NCBI RefSeq assembly: GCF_018860545.1
Contig: NZ_JAHKPN010000002.1
Span: forward strand, 372,001-436,000
Origin: Winogradskyella psychrotolerans
Lineage (GTDB): Bacteria; Bacteroidota; Bacteroidia; Flavobacteriales; Flavobacteriaceae
Direction of reading: 5' to 3'
DNA: 64,000 bases
Part shown: positions 33,287 to 42,865 of the stretch, piece by piece
Layout: every line of letters begins with the position of its first letter
How positions within the stretch are numbered: the first letter of the stretch is position 1
Program-made: the position numbers and the translations under genes
The notes under the pieces: generated by a model
Told to the model about the DNA's origin: nothing
Database searches by the model: none
What the model saw: the letters and a program-made list of their open reading frames with translations, nothing else

Positions 33287-35350
33287 TTAACTTATTTGAA
33301 GACCGTTGTTTACATTGTCTTTGTCTGGATTCACAAACACCAAATTACCGCTTTCATCCTCAGTCATTAATATCATGCCTTCACTTTCAACACCTCGTAA
33401 TTTCCGTGGTGCTAAATTGACTAAAACTGTTACACGTTTTCCAATGATATCTTCTGGTTTAAAACTTTCTGCAATACCAGAAACGATAGTGCGTGTATCA
33501 ATACCTGTGTCTACTTTTAAGATGAGTAGCTTTTTAGTTTTTGGCATTTTTTCTGCTTCGAGAATGGTTCCTACACGTAAATCTAGTTTGGTAAAATCTT
33601 CAAAAGTGATTTCTTCTTTTTGCGGTTCAGCTACTTTATTAGCAGCTTCGTTAGCTTTTTTACTCGCAATTAATTTTTCAAGTTGCTTATCAATTTCAGC
33701 ATCTTCAATTTGAGAAAATAGTAAATCAGCTTTGCCTTCTTGTAGTTTATGTTCTGCAGGAAGTAGAATATCTTTTGTTGAAACATCTTCCCAAGAAGCA
33801 TCATTATAATTTAAAATACCTTTCAGTTTAGTTGAGGTAAAAGGCAAAAATGGTTCCGATAAAACTGCTAATGCCGATGCAATTTGTAAGGCGACAAACA
33901 TTACAGTTTTGGTACGTGCTTCATCAGTTTTTATTGTTTTCCATGGTTCCTCGTCTGCTAAATATTTATTTCCAAGTCGTGCTAAGTTCATCAATTCTTG
34001 GCTCGCTTCTCTAAAACGGTAACGCTCAATAGAACTTGAAATTACAGCCGGATAGGCTTTAACAGCTGCTAATGTTTCTTCATCAATAGCTAAATATTCA
34101 CTAGGTGTAGGAACACTACCATTGTAATATTTGTTGGTTAAGACGGCTACACGATTGATAAAGTTTCCGAATATAGCCACCAATTCATTGTTGTTTCTCG
34201 CTTGAAAATCTTTCCACGTAAAATCGTTATCCTTCGTTTCTGGCGCATTTGCTGTTAAAGCATAACGCAATACATCTTGCTGATTAGGGAAGTCTATTAA
34301 ATAATCTGGTAACCAAACAGCCCAGTTTTTAGAAGTCGATAATTTTTGACCTTCTAAGTTTAAAAACTCATTAGCAGGTACGTTTTCTGGTAAAATATAA
34401 GAGCCTTCAGCTTTTAACATGGAAGGGAAAATAATACAGTGAAACACAATATTATCTTTTCCTATAAAATGCACCAATTTAGTGTCTTCATCTTTCCAAT
34501 AATCTTCCCAGTTTTTACCTTCGCGTTCCGCCCATTCTTTAGTGGCAGAGATGTAACCAATTGGCGCATCAAACCATACGTAAAGGACTTTGCCTTCTCC
34601 TCCTTCTACAGGCACCGGAATTCCCCAATCTAAATCTCGGGTTACTGCACGTGGACGCAAACCATCGTCAATCCAAGATTTTACTTGACCGTAAACATTC
34701 GGCTTCCAATCTTTTTTATGACCTTTTAAAATCCATTCACGTAAAAATTCTTCATGCTTATTTAAAGGTAAAAACCAGTGTTTGGTTTCTTTTAAAGTCG
34801 GTACATTTCCTGTTATGGCCGATTTAGGATTTATTAAATCCGTGGCATTTAAACTCGAGCCACAACTTTCACATTGATCACCATAAGCTTCTTCATAGCC
34901 ACATTTAGGACACGTTCCGGTTACAAAACGATCGGCTAAAAACTGATTTGCTTCTTCGTCGTATAATTGTTCCGTGACTTCTTCTACAAACTCGTTTTTA
35001 TCGTAAAGTGTTTTAAAGAATTCTTGAGCGGTATCATGATGAATTTTGGCTGTCGTACGCGAATAGTTGTCTAGTGAAATACCAAAATCCACAAAAGATT
35101 GCTTAATAATAGCGTGGTATTTATCTACAATATCTTGAGGTGTCACGCCTTCTTTTTTTGCTTTTATAGTAATGGGCACACCATGCTCATCACTTCCGCA
35201 AATAAAAGCAACGTCATTGCCTGTTAATCTTAGGTATCTAGAATAAATATCTGCAGGCACATAAACACCGGCTAAATGTCCGATATGAATTGGGCCGTTT
35301 GTATACGGTAATGCTGCTGTTATGGTATATCTTTTCGACATGGTTTTCAT
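33287..35350 (-). CDS. metG: Methionyl-tRNA synthetase
   Basis: 687 residues, class I synthetase. The HIGH motif lies in [16 protein letters not shown]. The zinc knuckle is [18 protein letters not shown] near residue 145, the KMSKS-equivalent is [10 protein letters not shown] near 345, and there is a C-terminal EMAP/Trbp111-like tRNA-binding domain ([20 protein letters not shown], about 585-687). It charges initiator and elongator tRNAMet. An ATG three codons downstream (35339-35341) gives MSKRYTIT and may be the true start. Divergent from the LD-carboxypeptidase gene across a 76-bp spacer. Confidence 0.97.
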   Translation of the reverse strand: MKTMSKRYTITAALPYTNGPIHIGHLAGVYVPADIYSRYLRLTGNDVAFICGSDEHGVPITIKAKKEGVTPQDIVDKYHAIIKQSFVDFGISLDNYSRTTAKIHHDTAQEFFKTLYDKNEFVEEVTEQLYDEEANQFLADRFVTGTCPKCGYEEAYGDQCESCGSSLNATDLINPKSAITGNVPTLKETKHWFLPLNKHEEFLREWILKGHKKDWKPNVYGQVKSWIDDGLRPRAVTRDLDWGIPVPVEGGEGKVLYVWFDAPIGYISATKEWAEREGKNWEDYWKDEDTKLVHFIGKDNIVFHCIIFPSMLKAEGSYILPENVPANEFLNLEGQKLSTSKNWAVWLPDYLIDFPNQQDVLRYALTANAPETKDNDFTWKDFQARNNNELVAIFGNFINRVAVLTNKYYNGSVPTPSEYLAIDEETLAAVKAYPAVISSSIERYRFREASQELMNLARLGNKYLADEEPWKTIKTDEARTKTVMFVALQIASALAVLSEPFLPFTSTKLKGILNYNDASWEDVSTKDILLPAEHKLQEGKADLLFSQIEDAEIDKQLEKLIASKKANEAANKVAEPQKEEITFEDFTKLDLRVGTILEAEKMPKTKKLLILKVDTGIDTRTIVSGIAESFKPEDIIGKRVTVLVNLAPRKLRGVESEGMILMTEDESGNLVFVNPDKDNVNNGLQIS

Positions 35351-35426
35351 TTTTTTGAAAGCTACAAAAGTACGTAATATATAAGGGATTTAGAAAAAAA
35401 ATGTACTTTTACCAAAAGCAGTTTTT

Positions 35427-36452
35427 ATGACTTTTAGACATCACTTAATGTTTCTTATTTTCGCTTTAATTTTAGGAATACCACCTAACGTGCAAGCGCA
35501 AAGAAAAACTAATTCATCTACGGAAATGACTTCAAAATTAATTCAACCACCATATTTAAAAGCGGGAGATACAGTGGCTATTGTGGCTCCTTCTGGGATT
35601 TTAAAAAGTCGTGAAGGAGAAGTACAACAAGCTGTTGCACTTTTAAAAAGTTGGGGATTGCATGCTGTTGTAGGGAAACATGTATTTAGTAAAGCTAATC
35701 ATTTTGCTGGTGCGGATGAAGAGCGTTGTGAAGACTTGCAAAATGCGATGGACGACCCTAAAATTAGTGCTATTTGGTGTGCAAGAGGTGGTTACGGAAC
35801 GGTTCGGATTTTAGACAAATTGAATTATACTAAATTTAAGAAACATCCAAAATGGGTCATAGGCTACAGTGATATTACCGCTTTACACAACCAAGTACAT
35901 AATGAAGGGTTTGAGTCCTTACATGCTATAATGTGTGTGAGTTTGACTACTGATTTAACTAAGATTGCAGCATCGGTAGAGACCTTTAAAACTGCATTAT
36001 TTGGCAGTCCAACAGATTACACTTTAAAAGGATCTGACCATAATAGAGTCGGTGAAACTTCTGGTGAATTGGTTGGTGGAAATTTAACCATGCTACATAC
36101 CATGTTAGGCTCTAAAGAAAGTCTTGATACCTCTGGAAAAATTCTTTTTATTGAAGAAATTGGGGAGTATAAGTACCATATAGATCGTATGCTACAAAGT
36201 TTGAAACGTGCTGGTTATTTTGAAAATTTAAATGGCCTTGTTGTTGGTGATATGTCTAGAATGCGAAAAAATACCACACTTTGGGGAACTTCTGTTGAGC
36301 AATTGATTCTTGATGCATTAGAAGATTACGATTTCCCGATTACCTTTAATATGCCTGCAGGTCACGAAAAAGATAACCGAGCTTTGGTTTTGGGTAGAAC
36401 AGTAGAATTAACGGTGACAAAAGAGCAATCGACTTTAAAATTTTCAGAATAA
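35427..36452 (+). CDS. LD-carboxypeptidase (peptidase family S66)
   Basis: 341 residues. An N-terminal hydrophobic signal (LMFLIFALILGIPPNVQAQ) sends it to the periplasm. The catalytic domain begins LKAGDTVAIVAPSGIL; GCARGGYGTVRILDKL-like and VIGYSDITALHN carry the nucleophile Ser region, and IEEIGEYKYHIDRML and MPAGHEKDNRAL supply the Glu and His of the S66 triad. It cleaves the LD-peptide bond of tetrapeptides in peptidoglycan recycling. Its 3' end overlaps the convergent membrane-protein gene by 9 bp. Confidence 0.93.
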   Translation: MTFRHHLMFLIFALILGIPPNVQAQRKTNSSTEMTSKLIQPPYLKAGDTVAIVAPSGILKSREGEVQQAVALLKSWGLHAVVGKHVFSKANHFAGADEERCEDLQNAMDDPKISAIWCARGGYGTVRILDKLNYTKFKKHPKWVIGYSDITALHNQVHNEGFESLHAIMCVSLTTDLTKIAASVETFKTALFGSPTDYTLKGSDHNRVGETSGELVGGNLTMLHTMLGSKESLDTSGKILFIEEIGEYKYHIDRMLQSLKRAGYFENLNGLVVGDMSRMRKNTTLWGTSVEQLILDALEDYDFPITFNMPAGHEKDNRALVLGRTVELTVTKEQSTLKFSE

Positions 36453-36797
36453 CTGTTTTTGAAACCTTAGAAATAATAGCGCACCGAAAAAGTAGAGCCC
36501 TACATCGATTATGTCACTAGTGTAACGCATGTTTATATGAGGCATTATCCATTCAAAATAGATTGAAAAGTAAATTGTTAAGGCTAAAACAACACTGATA
36601 GGAACGTAAAGTGTTTCGGTTTTTTTAATGATTCTTAAAACTGCTAAGCATGTACTTAAAACAATTGGCATACATAAAAAGTCATTGATATAGAAATACA
36701 CCCAATTAGGAAGTGGCACTTCAAAACGGTTTGCTAGGTAAACTGTAGAAGCTAATAATACACTGATATAGAAAATGGGATGTTTTAAAATTTTCAT
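36444..36797 (-). CDS. Small integral membrane protein
   Basis: 117 residues from the ATG at 36795-36797. The longer frame adds 20 residues that read through the neighbouring gene, and the 4-bp ATGA overlap with that gene's stop supports the internal start. Four predicted helices: about 8-22 (IFYISVLLASTVYLA), 31-54, 63-82 and 99-114. No family recognised. Probably cotranslated with the zinc-ribbon membrane protein encoded immediately upstream, which suggests the two interact. Confidence 0.8.
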   Translation of the reverse strand: MKILKHPIFYISVLLASTVYLANRFEVPLPNWVYFYINDFLCMPIVLSTCLAVLRIIKKTETLYVPISVVLALTIYFSIYFEWIMPHINMRYTSDIIDVGLYFFGALLFLRFQKQLF

Positions 36798-37096
36798 GCT
36801 GCAATAGCCGTTATTAGCCAGGCGATAAACATTCCGATGGCTACAAATCCCATCCAAATAGAGTGTATAATTTTAACAAATACACGTACTATTAAAAACC
36901 GATGGTCTCTGTGCTTTTCATAAAAGGAAGGTGATGTTTCTTTTTGAATGCGCTCACGTTCACGACGTTCTTTTTTGTCTTGAGCAAAGGTTAGTTCGCG
37001 TCTTTTTTTGTATGACAATAGCGTATTGCAATTGGTGCAATAGTCTTCATTGGTATTATATAGACCACAATTTGGGCATTTAATATGACTTGCCAT
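36794..37096 (-). CDS. Zinc-ribbon membrane protein
   Basis: 100 residues. An N-terminal zinc ribbon (CPNC at residues 8-11 and CTNC at 20-23) is followed by a charged linker (KKERRERERIQKETSPSFYE) and one hydrophobic C-terminal helix (MGFVAIGMFIAWLITAIAA). The zinc finger probably faces the cytoplasm. It overlaps the next gene by 4 bp. Function unknown. Confidence 0.85.
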   Translation of the reverse strand: MASHIKCPNCGLYNTNEDYCTNCNTLLSYKKRRELTFAQDKKERRERERIQKETSPSFYEKHRDHRFLIVRVFVKIIHSIWMGFVAIGMFIAWLITAIAA

Positions 37097-37286
37097 GTTA
37101 CGTGTTTTACAGCATTACAAAGATATGGTTAATAGCAGGAATTTATGTGCTCAAAACTAAGCTGCTTTAGCTCAGATTGATTCATCTTTCAGTTTGATAC
37201 CTCAAATTTTGTATATTGAAGCTTACTATGAAGCAGTTCTAATTTTTAGACTAAAAATTGCGAAGTGAAGACTGAAGATTAAAAAA

Positions 37287-37646
37287 ATGGCAGAACACAA
37301 CGAACTTGGTAAATTAGGAGAGCAACTCGCAACAGAGTACCTGATGAATAAAGGCTATGAAATTGTAGTTCGTAATTATGTGTTTCAAAAAGCCGAAATA
37401 GATATTATTGCCAAACACAATAATTCAATGATTTGTGTCGAGGTAAAAACGCGGAATTCTGATTTTTTTGGCGACCCTCAGGAGTTTGTGTCGCCAAGTA
37501 AAATTAAGTTGTTGGTAAAAGCTATGGATGCTTTTATCATAGAAAATGATATTGATTTAGAAACCCGTTTTGATATTATTGCTGTTTTGAAAAATAAGAA
37601 AACAGAGCAATTGACGCATTATGAGGATGCGTTTTATCATTTTTAA
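37287..37646 (+). CDS. YraN/UPF0102 family nuclease-like protein
   Basis: 119 residues. The restriction-endonuclease-like core is visible as GKLGEQLATEYLMNKGYEIV, then the Asp in AEIDIIAKHN and the CVEVKTRNSDFFGDP block (E-x-K). PSKIKLLVKAMDAFI completes the family signature. Members are predicted PD-(D/E)xK nucleases of unclear role. The palindromic GIY-YIG unit begins 4 bp after the stop. Confidence 0.93.
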   Translation: MAEHNELGKLGEQLATEYLMNKGYEIVVRNYVFQKAEIDIIAKHNNSMICVEVKTRNSDFFGDPQEFVSPSKIKLLVKAMDAFIIENDIDLETRFDIIAVLKNKKTEQLTHYEDAFYHF

Positions 37647-37650
37647 TTTT

Positions 37651-38044
37651 TGTCATTCTGAACGAAGTGAAGAATCTCTAAAATAAAGAGTAATGCACAA
37701 AACACTTGGAACACATAATTACTACGTCTATATTCTAACAAATAAGAACAAAACTGTGTTATATACTGGTGTGACTAATGATTTAAAAAACCGATTGAGC
37801 TTTCATAGAGAGAATACAAGCTTAAATTCAAATGCATTTACATCAAAATATAATTGTTTTTATTTAGTTTATTATGAGCACTATAATTCTGTAGAAATTG
37901 CGATACAGAGAGAGAAACAGATTAAAGGATGGAAACGATTTAAAAAAGATAACATGATTTCTGAATTTAATAGTGACTGGAAATTTCTTAATGATAGTAT
38001 ATAGAATTTATTTAAAAAGATTCTTCACTGCGTTCAGAATGACA
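37651..38044 (+). mobile_element. Inverted-repeat unit carrying a GIY-YIG gene
   Basis: The 27-bp repeat TGTCATTCTGAACGAAGTGA-AGAATCT at 37651-37677 recurs inverted at 38018-38044 with one mismatch (26 of 27). The similarity continues inward for some 10 bp (an AAATAAA stretch on both sides). The only gene between the copies is a GIY-YIG nuclease gene. The unit fits exactly between yraN and nadD. Such short GIY-YIG genes next to palindromic repeats suggest a small selfish or homing-type element; mobility is not proved here. Confidence 0.6.
37693..38004 (+). CDS. GIY-YIG nuclease-domain protein
   Basis: 103 residues, essentially one GIY-YIG domain. NYYVYILTNKNKTVLYTGVT contains the YVY...YTG variant of the GIY/YIG strands; NDLKNRLSFHRENTS supplies the conserved Arg and His, and YEHYNSVEIAIQREKQIKGW the catalytic Glu. 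This is the short UvrC-like/URI class, a metal-dependent DNA nuclease that nicks or cuts DNA. It is bracketed by inverted palindromic repeats, which suggests a link with their mobility. Confidence 0.92.
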   Translation: MHKTLGTHNYYVYILTNKNKTVLYTGVTNDLKNRLSFHRENTSLNSNAFTSKYNCFYLVYYEHYNSVEIAIQREKQIKGWKRFKKDNMISEFNSDWKFLNDSI

Positions 38045-38049
38045 TGAAA

Positions 38050-38628
38050 CTACCTATAAAAATTCATCTCATCAATAAATTGCCACACATTTTCAGGTAA
38101 CATCGGACGCACATTTTTACCGTCTTTTATTTCATTTCTAATAAATGTTGATGAGAGTTCCATAATTGGAGCATCAACCTTAATAATTTTTGGATGGTTA
38201 TTGAATTGCGTGTCTATCTTACCTTTAGAAATTCTTGGATAGACGTAAATATGATGGTTTTCCAAAATGAGCTCATAATTTTTCCACTTATGAAAACTTT
38301 TTAAATTGTCTTCTCCCATTATTAAAGAGAACTCATTTTTTGGAAATTTCTCAAATAGATACGTTAAGGTATCAATAGTATAATTAGGCTGTTTTAAGCC
38401 AAATTCTATATCGCTCGGTCGTAATTTGTCGTAATCTTGCGTTGCCAAATGAACCAACTCTAAACGCTGATAATTATCTAATAAACTACTTTTCTTTTTA
38501 AACGGACTTAAAGGTGTTACTACAAACCAAATTTGATCTAAGTCGCTATGCTCTGCTAAATGATTAGCAATGGTTAAATGCCCAACATGAATTGGATTAA
38601 ACGTCCCAAAATATAAACCTACTTTCAT
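38050..38628 (-). CDS. nadD: Nicotinate-nucleotide adenylyltransferase
   Basis: 192 residues. The nucleotidyltransferase signature is GLYFGTFNPIHVGHLTIANH (HxGH type) at the N-terminus. WFVVTPLSPFKKKSSLLDNY and the C-terminal MELSSTFIRNEI (ISSTxIR type) complete the NadD pattern. It makes deamido-NAD from nicotinate mononucleotide and ATP. Encoded downstream of gmk and yicC in the common flavobacterial order; a REP-like hairpin lies in the gap to gmk. The GIY-YIG unit ends 6 bp beyond its stop. Confidence 0.95.
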   Translation of the reverse strand: MKVGLYFGTFNPIHVGHLTIANHLAEHSDLDQIWFVVTPLSPFKKKSSLLDNYQRLELVHLATQDYDKLRPSDIEFGLKQPNYTIDTLTYLFEKFPKNEFSLIMGEDNLKSFHKWKNYELILENHHIYVYPRISKGKIDTQFNNHPKIIKVDAPIMELSSTFIRNEIKDGKNVRPMLPENVWQFIDEMNFYR

Positions 38629-38639
38629 TTATTCTTGCT

Positions 38640-38664
38640 GTCATTCCTGCGAAAGCAGGAATCT
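38640..38664 (+). repeat. REP-like palindrome, orientation b
   Basis: GTCATTCCTGC, loop GAAA, GCAGGAATC: an 8-bp perfect stem ATTCCTGC/GCAGGAAT. It is the same element as those at 61464 and in the right-edge array. It lies between gmk and nadD, within a transcript, where it could shape mRNA processing. A separate hairpin GGAATAAA/TTTATTCC spans the gmk stop codon at 38705-38723. Confidence 0.85.
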
Positions 38665-38716
38665 TTTTAAACTAGATTAATCACTTTAAATGTTTCCGTT
38701 TGCAGGAATAAAATGT

Positions 38717-39307
38717 TTATTCCTTTATAAAATCGGACACCAATTTATAAGCATTGTCTAAAGCCTCATCTAAATTAGAGTTAAGAACAATCTCATCAAA
38801 AAGTGGAGCAGTGGCTAGTTCTGCAGGAGCTTTTGCCACACGCATACTTATTTTTTCAGCACTTTCTTCTCCACGATCTTTTAAACGTCTTACGAGTTCA
38901 TTTAAATCTGGTGGTTTTACAAAAATAGCAATCGTTTGCTCCGGAAATTTTCTTTTTATTCTCAGTCCGCCAGAGACATCAATATCAAAAATAACGTGTT
39001 TTCCTTTGGCCCAAATACGTTCAATTTCAGTTTTTAAAGTACCGTAAAAATTATCTCTATACACTTCTTCCCATTCTAAAAACTCATCATTTTTAATGCG
39101 GTTTTTAAACTCTTTTAGAGATAGATAATAGTAATCTTTTCCATTGACTTCATTACCGCGTTTTTCGCGCGATGTTGCCGAAATTGAAAATTCTAGATTA
39201 AGTTCTTTTTGTTTTAATAAATGACGAACGATGGTTGTTTTTCCTGAACCAGATGGTGCTGAAAATACAATGAGTTTGCCTTGTACTTCGTTTTTAATTT
39301 CTGACAA
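38717..39307 (-). CDS. gmk: Guanylate kinase
   Basis: 196 residues. Walker A is SAPSGSGKTTIV. GMP-binding segments FSISATSREKRGNEVNGKDY and EFLEWEEVYRDNFYGT are both conserved, and the lid LNELVRRLKDRGEESAEKI follows. It converts GMP to GDP. The start codon is TTG: no ATG precedes the P-loop in this frame, and the length fits the family. Middle gene of the yicC-gmk-nadD set. Confidence 0.95.
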   Translation of the reverse strand: MSEIKNEVQGKLIVFSAPSGSGKTTIVRHLLKQKELNLEFSISATSREKRGNEVNGKDYYYLSLKEFKNRIKNDEFLEWEEVYRDNFYGTLKTEIERIWAKGKHVIFDIDVSGGLRIKRKFPEQTIAIFVKPPDLNELVRRLKDRGEESAEKISMRVAKAPAELATAPLFDEIVLNSNLDEALDNAYKLVSDFIKE

Positions 39308-39360
39308 AATAAATTGGTTTTACTGTTTACTGTATAGCGCGACTATGACTGTCAACTATT

Positions 39361-40218
39361 TTAGAGTACGTTTAATAATTGTTCTTTAATTTTTTCGAGT
39401 TCATCTTTCATCTGAACGACTAATTTTTGCATTGGTGCATAATTAGATTTTGAACCAATAGTGTTGATTTCTCTTCCAATTTCTTGAGAAATAAACCCTA
39501 ATTTTTTACCGTTAGAATCTTCAGAATCTAAAGATTTTATGAAATAATCTAAGTGATTTTCTAATCGTACTTTTTCTTCAGTAATATCAAATTTCTCAAT
39601 ATAATAAACCAATTCTTGTTCAAAACGGTTCTCATCTACTTTCTCTTTAATATCAGCAATACCTTTTTCTAAACGTGCTCTTACGCCATCAATACGTTCC
39701 GGATCCATAGTAATAACTTCCTCTAATAAACGTCTCAACGTAGTAATTCGGTCTTCAAAGTCTTGTTTTAAAGTTGCTCCTTCGTCTTTTCGATATTCTA
39801 CTATTTTTGAGATAGCTTCATTAATCTCGTTACTAATAAGTGCCCATTCATCTTCATCAATATCATCACGTTCTGTAGTGACAGCATCTGGTAAACGAAT
39901 CGCCATTTTTAATAATTCAGTAGCGTCACCATCTACAACTTCTTTCAGCTGTTTAATGTATTCTTTAACAACCGTTTTATTAATTTTAGAACTGGTGTCT
40001 TCACCTGTAATCTCTACAAAAAGTGAGAAATCTACTTTTCCTCTGACAAGGCTTTTAGCAATAAGTTTTCTTATGTCTAATTCCTTTGCGCGATACATGG
40101 AAGGCATACGAGCGTTGAGGTCTAAACTTTTACTATTTAAAGATTTTAATTCAATAGAAATCTTTTTTGTTGGGAGCTGTAGTACAGATTTCCCATAACC
40201 TGTCATGGATTGTATCAT
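39361..40218 (-). CDS. YicC-family endoribonuclease
   Basis: 285 residues, the normal family length. The N-terminal MIQSMTGYGK and KSLNSKSLDLNARMP, and the C-terminal EKVRLENHLDYFIKSLDSED followed by KKLGFISQEIGREINTIGSK, are hallmarks of YicC. Escherichia coli YicC is an endoribonuclease involved in mRNA turnover. It is encoded immediately upstream of gmk, as in many bacteria. Confidence 0.94.
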   Translation of the reverse strand: MIQSMTGYGKSVLQLPTKKISIELKSLNSKSLDLNARMPSMYRAKELDIRKLIAKSLVRGKVDFSLFVEITGEDTSSKINKTVVKEYIKQLKEVVDGDATELLKMAIRLPDAVTTERDDIDEDEWALISNEINEAISKIVEYRKDEGATLKQDFEDRITTLRRLLEEVITMDPERIDGVRARLEKGIADIKEKVDENRFEQELVYYIEKFDITEEKVRLENHLDYFIKSLDSEDSNGKKLGFISQEIGREINTIGSKSNYAPMQKLVVQMKDELEKIKEQLLNVL

Positions 40219-40345
40219 TAAAACTTTTCATTTAAAGTTGGGCAAAGGTACAAAATTGAATGGTTTTAGAGATGTTTTAAAAATATTACAAACAGTTATG
40301 CATGCATAAGATACTTTCTTAACTTTGTTTCATAATAGTAAAGTT

Positions 40346-40831
40346 ATGAAGATGTACAAAAAACAATTTGAAATTCGTTGGAGTGATGTTGATGCCAATG
40401 GTCATTTAGCCAATTCTGCTTATACTAATTTTATGAGTCATGCGCGTATGGCTTTTTTTTCTGAGCAAGGATTTTCAATGCCTGAAATTATGAAATTCAA
40501 TGTAGGGCCTGTGGTGTTTTATGAACATATGTATTATTTTAAGGAGTCTTTTTTAGGCACTCCAATTACTGTGACTATTGAAGTATCGGGTTTAAGTGAA
40601 GATGGTATGTTGTTTATGTTTGAGCATAACTTTTACAATCATAAAGGTGAAAATTTAGCGTACTGCGAAATGCAAGGTGGATGGATTGATCTAAAAGCAA
40701 GAAAACTTACAGGTTTACCAGAGACTTTATTAGAATTAGCACATAAATTTCCAAAGTCTGAAAGCTTTAAGGTGTTAACCAAAGAAGATACACGGAAACA
40801 TGGTGTACGACCGAAGCCTATGAAGTTATAA
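40346..40831 (+). CDS. Hot-dog acyl-CoA thioesterase
   Basis: 161 residues from the ATG at 40346, preceded by AGTAAAG; a TTG seven codons upstream is open but unlikely. The hot-dog 4-hydroxybenzoyl-CoA thioesterase motif is EIRWSDVDANGHLANSAYTN with catalytic Asp and His. The central helix MSHARMAFFSEQG and strands PVVFYEHMYYFKESF and LAYCEMQGGWIDLK follow. It hydrolyses acyl-CoA thioesters; the chain preference is unknown. Convergent with the acyltransferase-like gene, stops 2 bp apart. Confidence 0.9.
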   Translation: MKMYKKQFEIRWSDVDANGHLANSAYTNFMSHARMAFFSEQGFSMPEIMKFNVGPVVFYEHMYYFKESFLGTPITVTIEVSGLSEDGMLFMFEHNFYNHKGENLAYCEMQGGWIDLKARKLTGLPETLLELAHKFPKSESFKVLTKEDTRKHGVRPKPMKL

Positions 40832-40833
40832 GT

Positions 40834-41970
40834 CTATTTAAAAACAGAATGCTGCTTAAAAGATTTAATCTGTACCTTCTTTATATACGGCTTTAAAACC
40901 TGATTTGGTAAATAACGATTGTGTTTGCAATAACACGTTAGTGCCTCGGGTTTTGCACCTAAAGTGCTTTTAATTTCAGAAGCCGTTCGACCAAGATTAA
41001 TTTGAGTGGATTTTGTTTCAATGCCGAGTCGAACATAATCATTTAAAATCCTTGGGTATATGGCAAATTCTTTATTCTGAGAATAATCAATGCCAATAAA
41101 ATGCGCATCGAGATGTGTGTCGTTTTGCATGGCAGACAAAAAACCGACGAGTTTCTCTTCTAGAAAATAACCTTTAACTATAAATTGTTCTTTAAAGGTT
41201 GTTTTAAGATGAATATAGGTATCGAGATTTAATATTTGAGCATTAAAATTGGCGTTGTCAATGGTGTTTTGATATAATTCTTGTAGTGCATTTTTGTACA
41301 ATTTAATATCTTCTTCAGACAAAAGTTTGGTAGTTAATGCCTCACTTTTGGCATCTGCTCTATTTGCTTTTACTCTGTATTTAGATTTTAATGCATTGGT
41401 ATAATCATCAAAAGAATGCCATTCTGGTAACAATGTTATAATCATATTAGGCTCAACTTGCATGGCTGCGTAATCAAAGGATTCTAAATGATTGGTTATA
41501 GGAAGTGATTCATTTTTAAAATCTTTAACAAATACCGCTGTTAGTTTTTTTGAAGCTTTTGATACTTGCTTGATACCTTCAGCAATGGCTTTAAAAGTCT
41601 CAACTTTATTCTCATTTTCCTTTATAAATGTACCGTATTCCCCACTTAAAAAAACGTTTCCACAGAATAACACTCTAATCTGATTATTACAAAACAAATT
41701 GTTTACCGCACGTCTAATTTTATCCGACGATATCGTAATATTTTTGGTAATGGTTTCAATACCAATCGTTACAATTTGAGTGTTGGCAAAGGCAACGGCT
41801 TCTTTATTTTTTAGGGTGAAAATATAATTAAACTCAATGTCCGTGTTGGCAAGTTCAAACGTTTTTAAGAATTTTGGTGAATAATAAATATTTGTACAAC
41901 AGTTGACGCTATTCCAATAGGCTTGTGGAATGGCATCGACGGTTTTAAATATTTCGGAGGTGAAAGGCAA
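40834..41970 (-). CDS. GNAT/FemAB-like acyltransferase
   Basis: 378 residues. The C-terminal half carries a GNAT-type fold of the BioF2/FemAB kind (KGYFLEEKLVGFLSAMQNDT, DAHFIGIDYSQNKEFAIYPR, KSTQINLGRTASEIKSTLG, about 265-345). The N-terminal half looks like a divergent duplicate. Such proteins transfer amino acids or acyl groups to lipids or peptides; the substrate here is unknown. The TTG start at 41968-41970 follows the EamA-transporter stop by 1 bp, so the two genes are coupled. Confidence 0.75.
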   Translation of the reverse strand: MPFTSEIFKTVDAIPQAYWNSVNCCTNIYYSPKFLKTFELANTDIEFNYIFTLKNKEAVAFANTQIVTIGIETITKNITISSDKIRRAVNNLFCNNQIRVLFCGNVFLSGEYGTFIKENENKVETFKAIAEGIKQVSKASKKLTAVFVKDFKNESLPITNHLESFDYAAMQVEPNMIITLLPEWHSFDDYTNALKSKYRVKANRADAKSEALTTKLLSEEDIKLYKNALQELYQNTIDNANFNAQILNLDTYIHLKTTFKEQFIVKGYFLEEKLVGFLSAMQNDTHLDAHFIGIDYSQNKEFAIYPRILNDYVRLGIETKSTQINLGRTASEIKSTLGAKPEALTCYCKHNRYLPNQVLKPYIKKVQIKSFKQHSVFK

Positions 41971-41971
41971 A

Positions 41972-42865
41972 TTAATTAGCGTTTTTGGGTTTTAGGGAGA
42001 CTAAATATACGCCAGAAAATATAAGAACCATGGCAATAACCTTTAAAGTATCAATGTGATCTGCACCCATAACCATAGCAAAGAGACCTGCAATTACGGG
42101 TTGCAAATAGATAAATATACCTACTGTTGAGGCTTTGAGTTTATTTAAAGCTATAGGGTTAAATAAATAGGTGCCAAACGTAGCACCAACCACGACAAAC
42201 AAAACACAGAAATAGGCATATGGTGTAAATGCTTTCCATTGTACTTCTTTTAATTCTTCATATCCAAAGGGTAAAACCATAAAAAATCCAAAAAGGAATA
42301 ACCATTTTATAAATGTAAAAGGGTGGTATTTTGCTGTGAGTTGCTTAATTAAAATAATGTAGATACTATAAAAGAATGCATTTAAAAAGACAAAGAGGTT
42401 ACCTAGAAGTACGTGATCTCCTTCACGATGTGATTCTCCAAATAAGGTTAATGCCAATGCACCAGAAAAAGCTAATGTAACACCAATAACCTTTAAAATA
42501 GTTACTTTTTCTTTTAGGACAAGGGCTGATAAAATTAAAATAATAACAGGAGTGATGGTAATAATTGCAGCTGCGTGGATTGGAGTTGTGAGTTCTATAC
42601 CTTTAAAAAAGAAAAGCATGTTAATGGCAACGCCGAAAACAGCAGCAATAAAAAACTTTAAATAGTCTTTGCGTTCTACTTTTTCTTTGGGTAACCAAAT
42701 ACTAATCAACCAAAACAAAATAGCAGCACCTCCAACTCTTAATACCGTTAAAGCAAAAGGTGATACGAAGTTTTCATTCATTACCGTTTTTGCAAAGGTA
42801 AAATTAAGTCCATATAAAATTTGAACCATTAAAAGAGCGAAAATGGCAAAGCCTCTGCTATCCAT
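41972..42865 (-). CDS. EamA/DMT-family transporter
   Basis: 297 residues from the ATG at 42863-42865, the start used by MDSRGFAIFALLMVQILYGL; a TTG 8 codons upstream is open but less likely. Ten transmembrane helices in two EamA repeats, about 5-130 and 145-290 (LGNLFVFLNAFFYSIYIILI, ASTVGIFIYLQPVIAGLFAM). It is a drug/metabolite exporter of unknown cargo. Its start overlaps the ArsC-like gene's stop by 8 bp, and it is followed 1 bp later by the acyltransferase-like gene. Confidence 0.92.
   Translation of the reverse strand: MDSRGFAIFALLMVQILYGLNFTFAKTVMNENFVSPFALTVLRVGGAAILFWLISIWLPKEKVERKDYLKFFIAAVFGVAINMLFFFKGIELTTPIHAAAIITITPVIILILSALVLKEKVTILKVIGVTLAFSGALALTLFGESHREGDHVLLGNLFVFLNAFFYSIYIILIKQLTAKYHPFTFIKWLFLFGFFMVLPFGYEELKEVQWKAFTPYAYFCVLFVVVGATFGTYLFNPIALNKLKASTVGIFIYLQPVIAGLFAMVMGADHIDTLKVIAMVLIFSGVYLVSLKPKNAN

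Noticed and set aside
37097..37286. Possible tRNA in the gap before yraN
   Set aside because: A short AGCTGCTTTAGCT hairpin is present, but no cloverleaf, TTC-arm or anticodon stem could be built.
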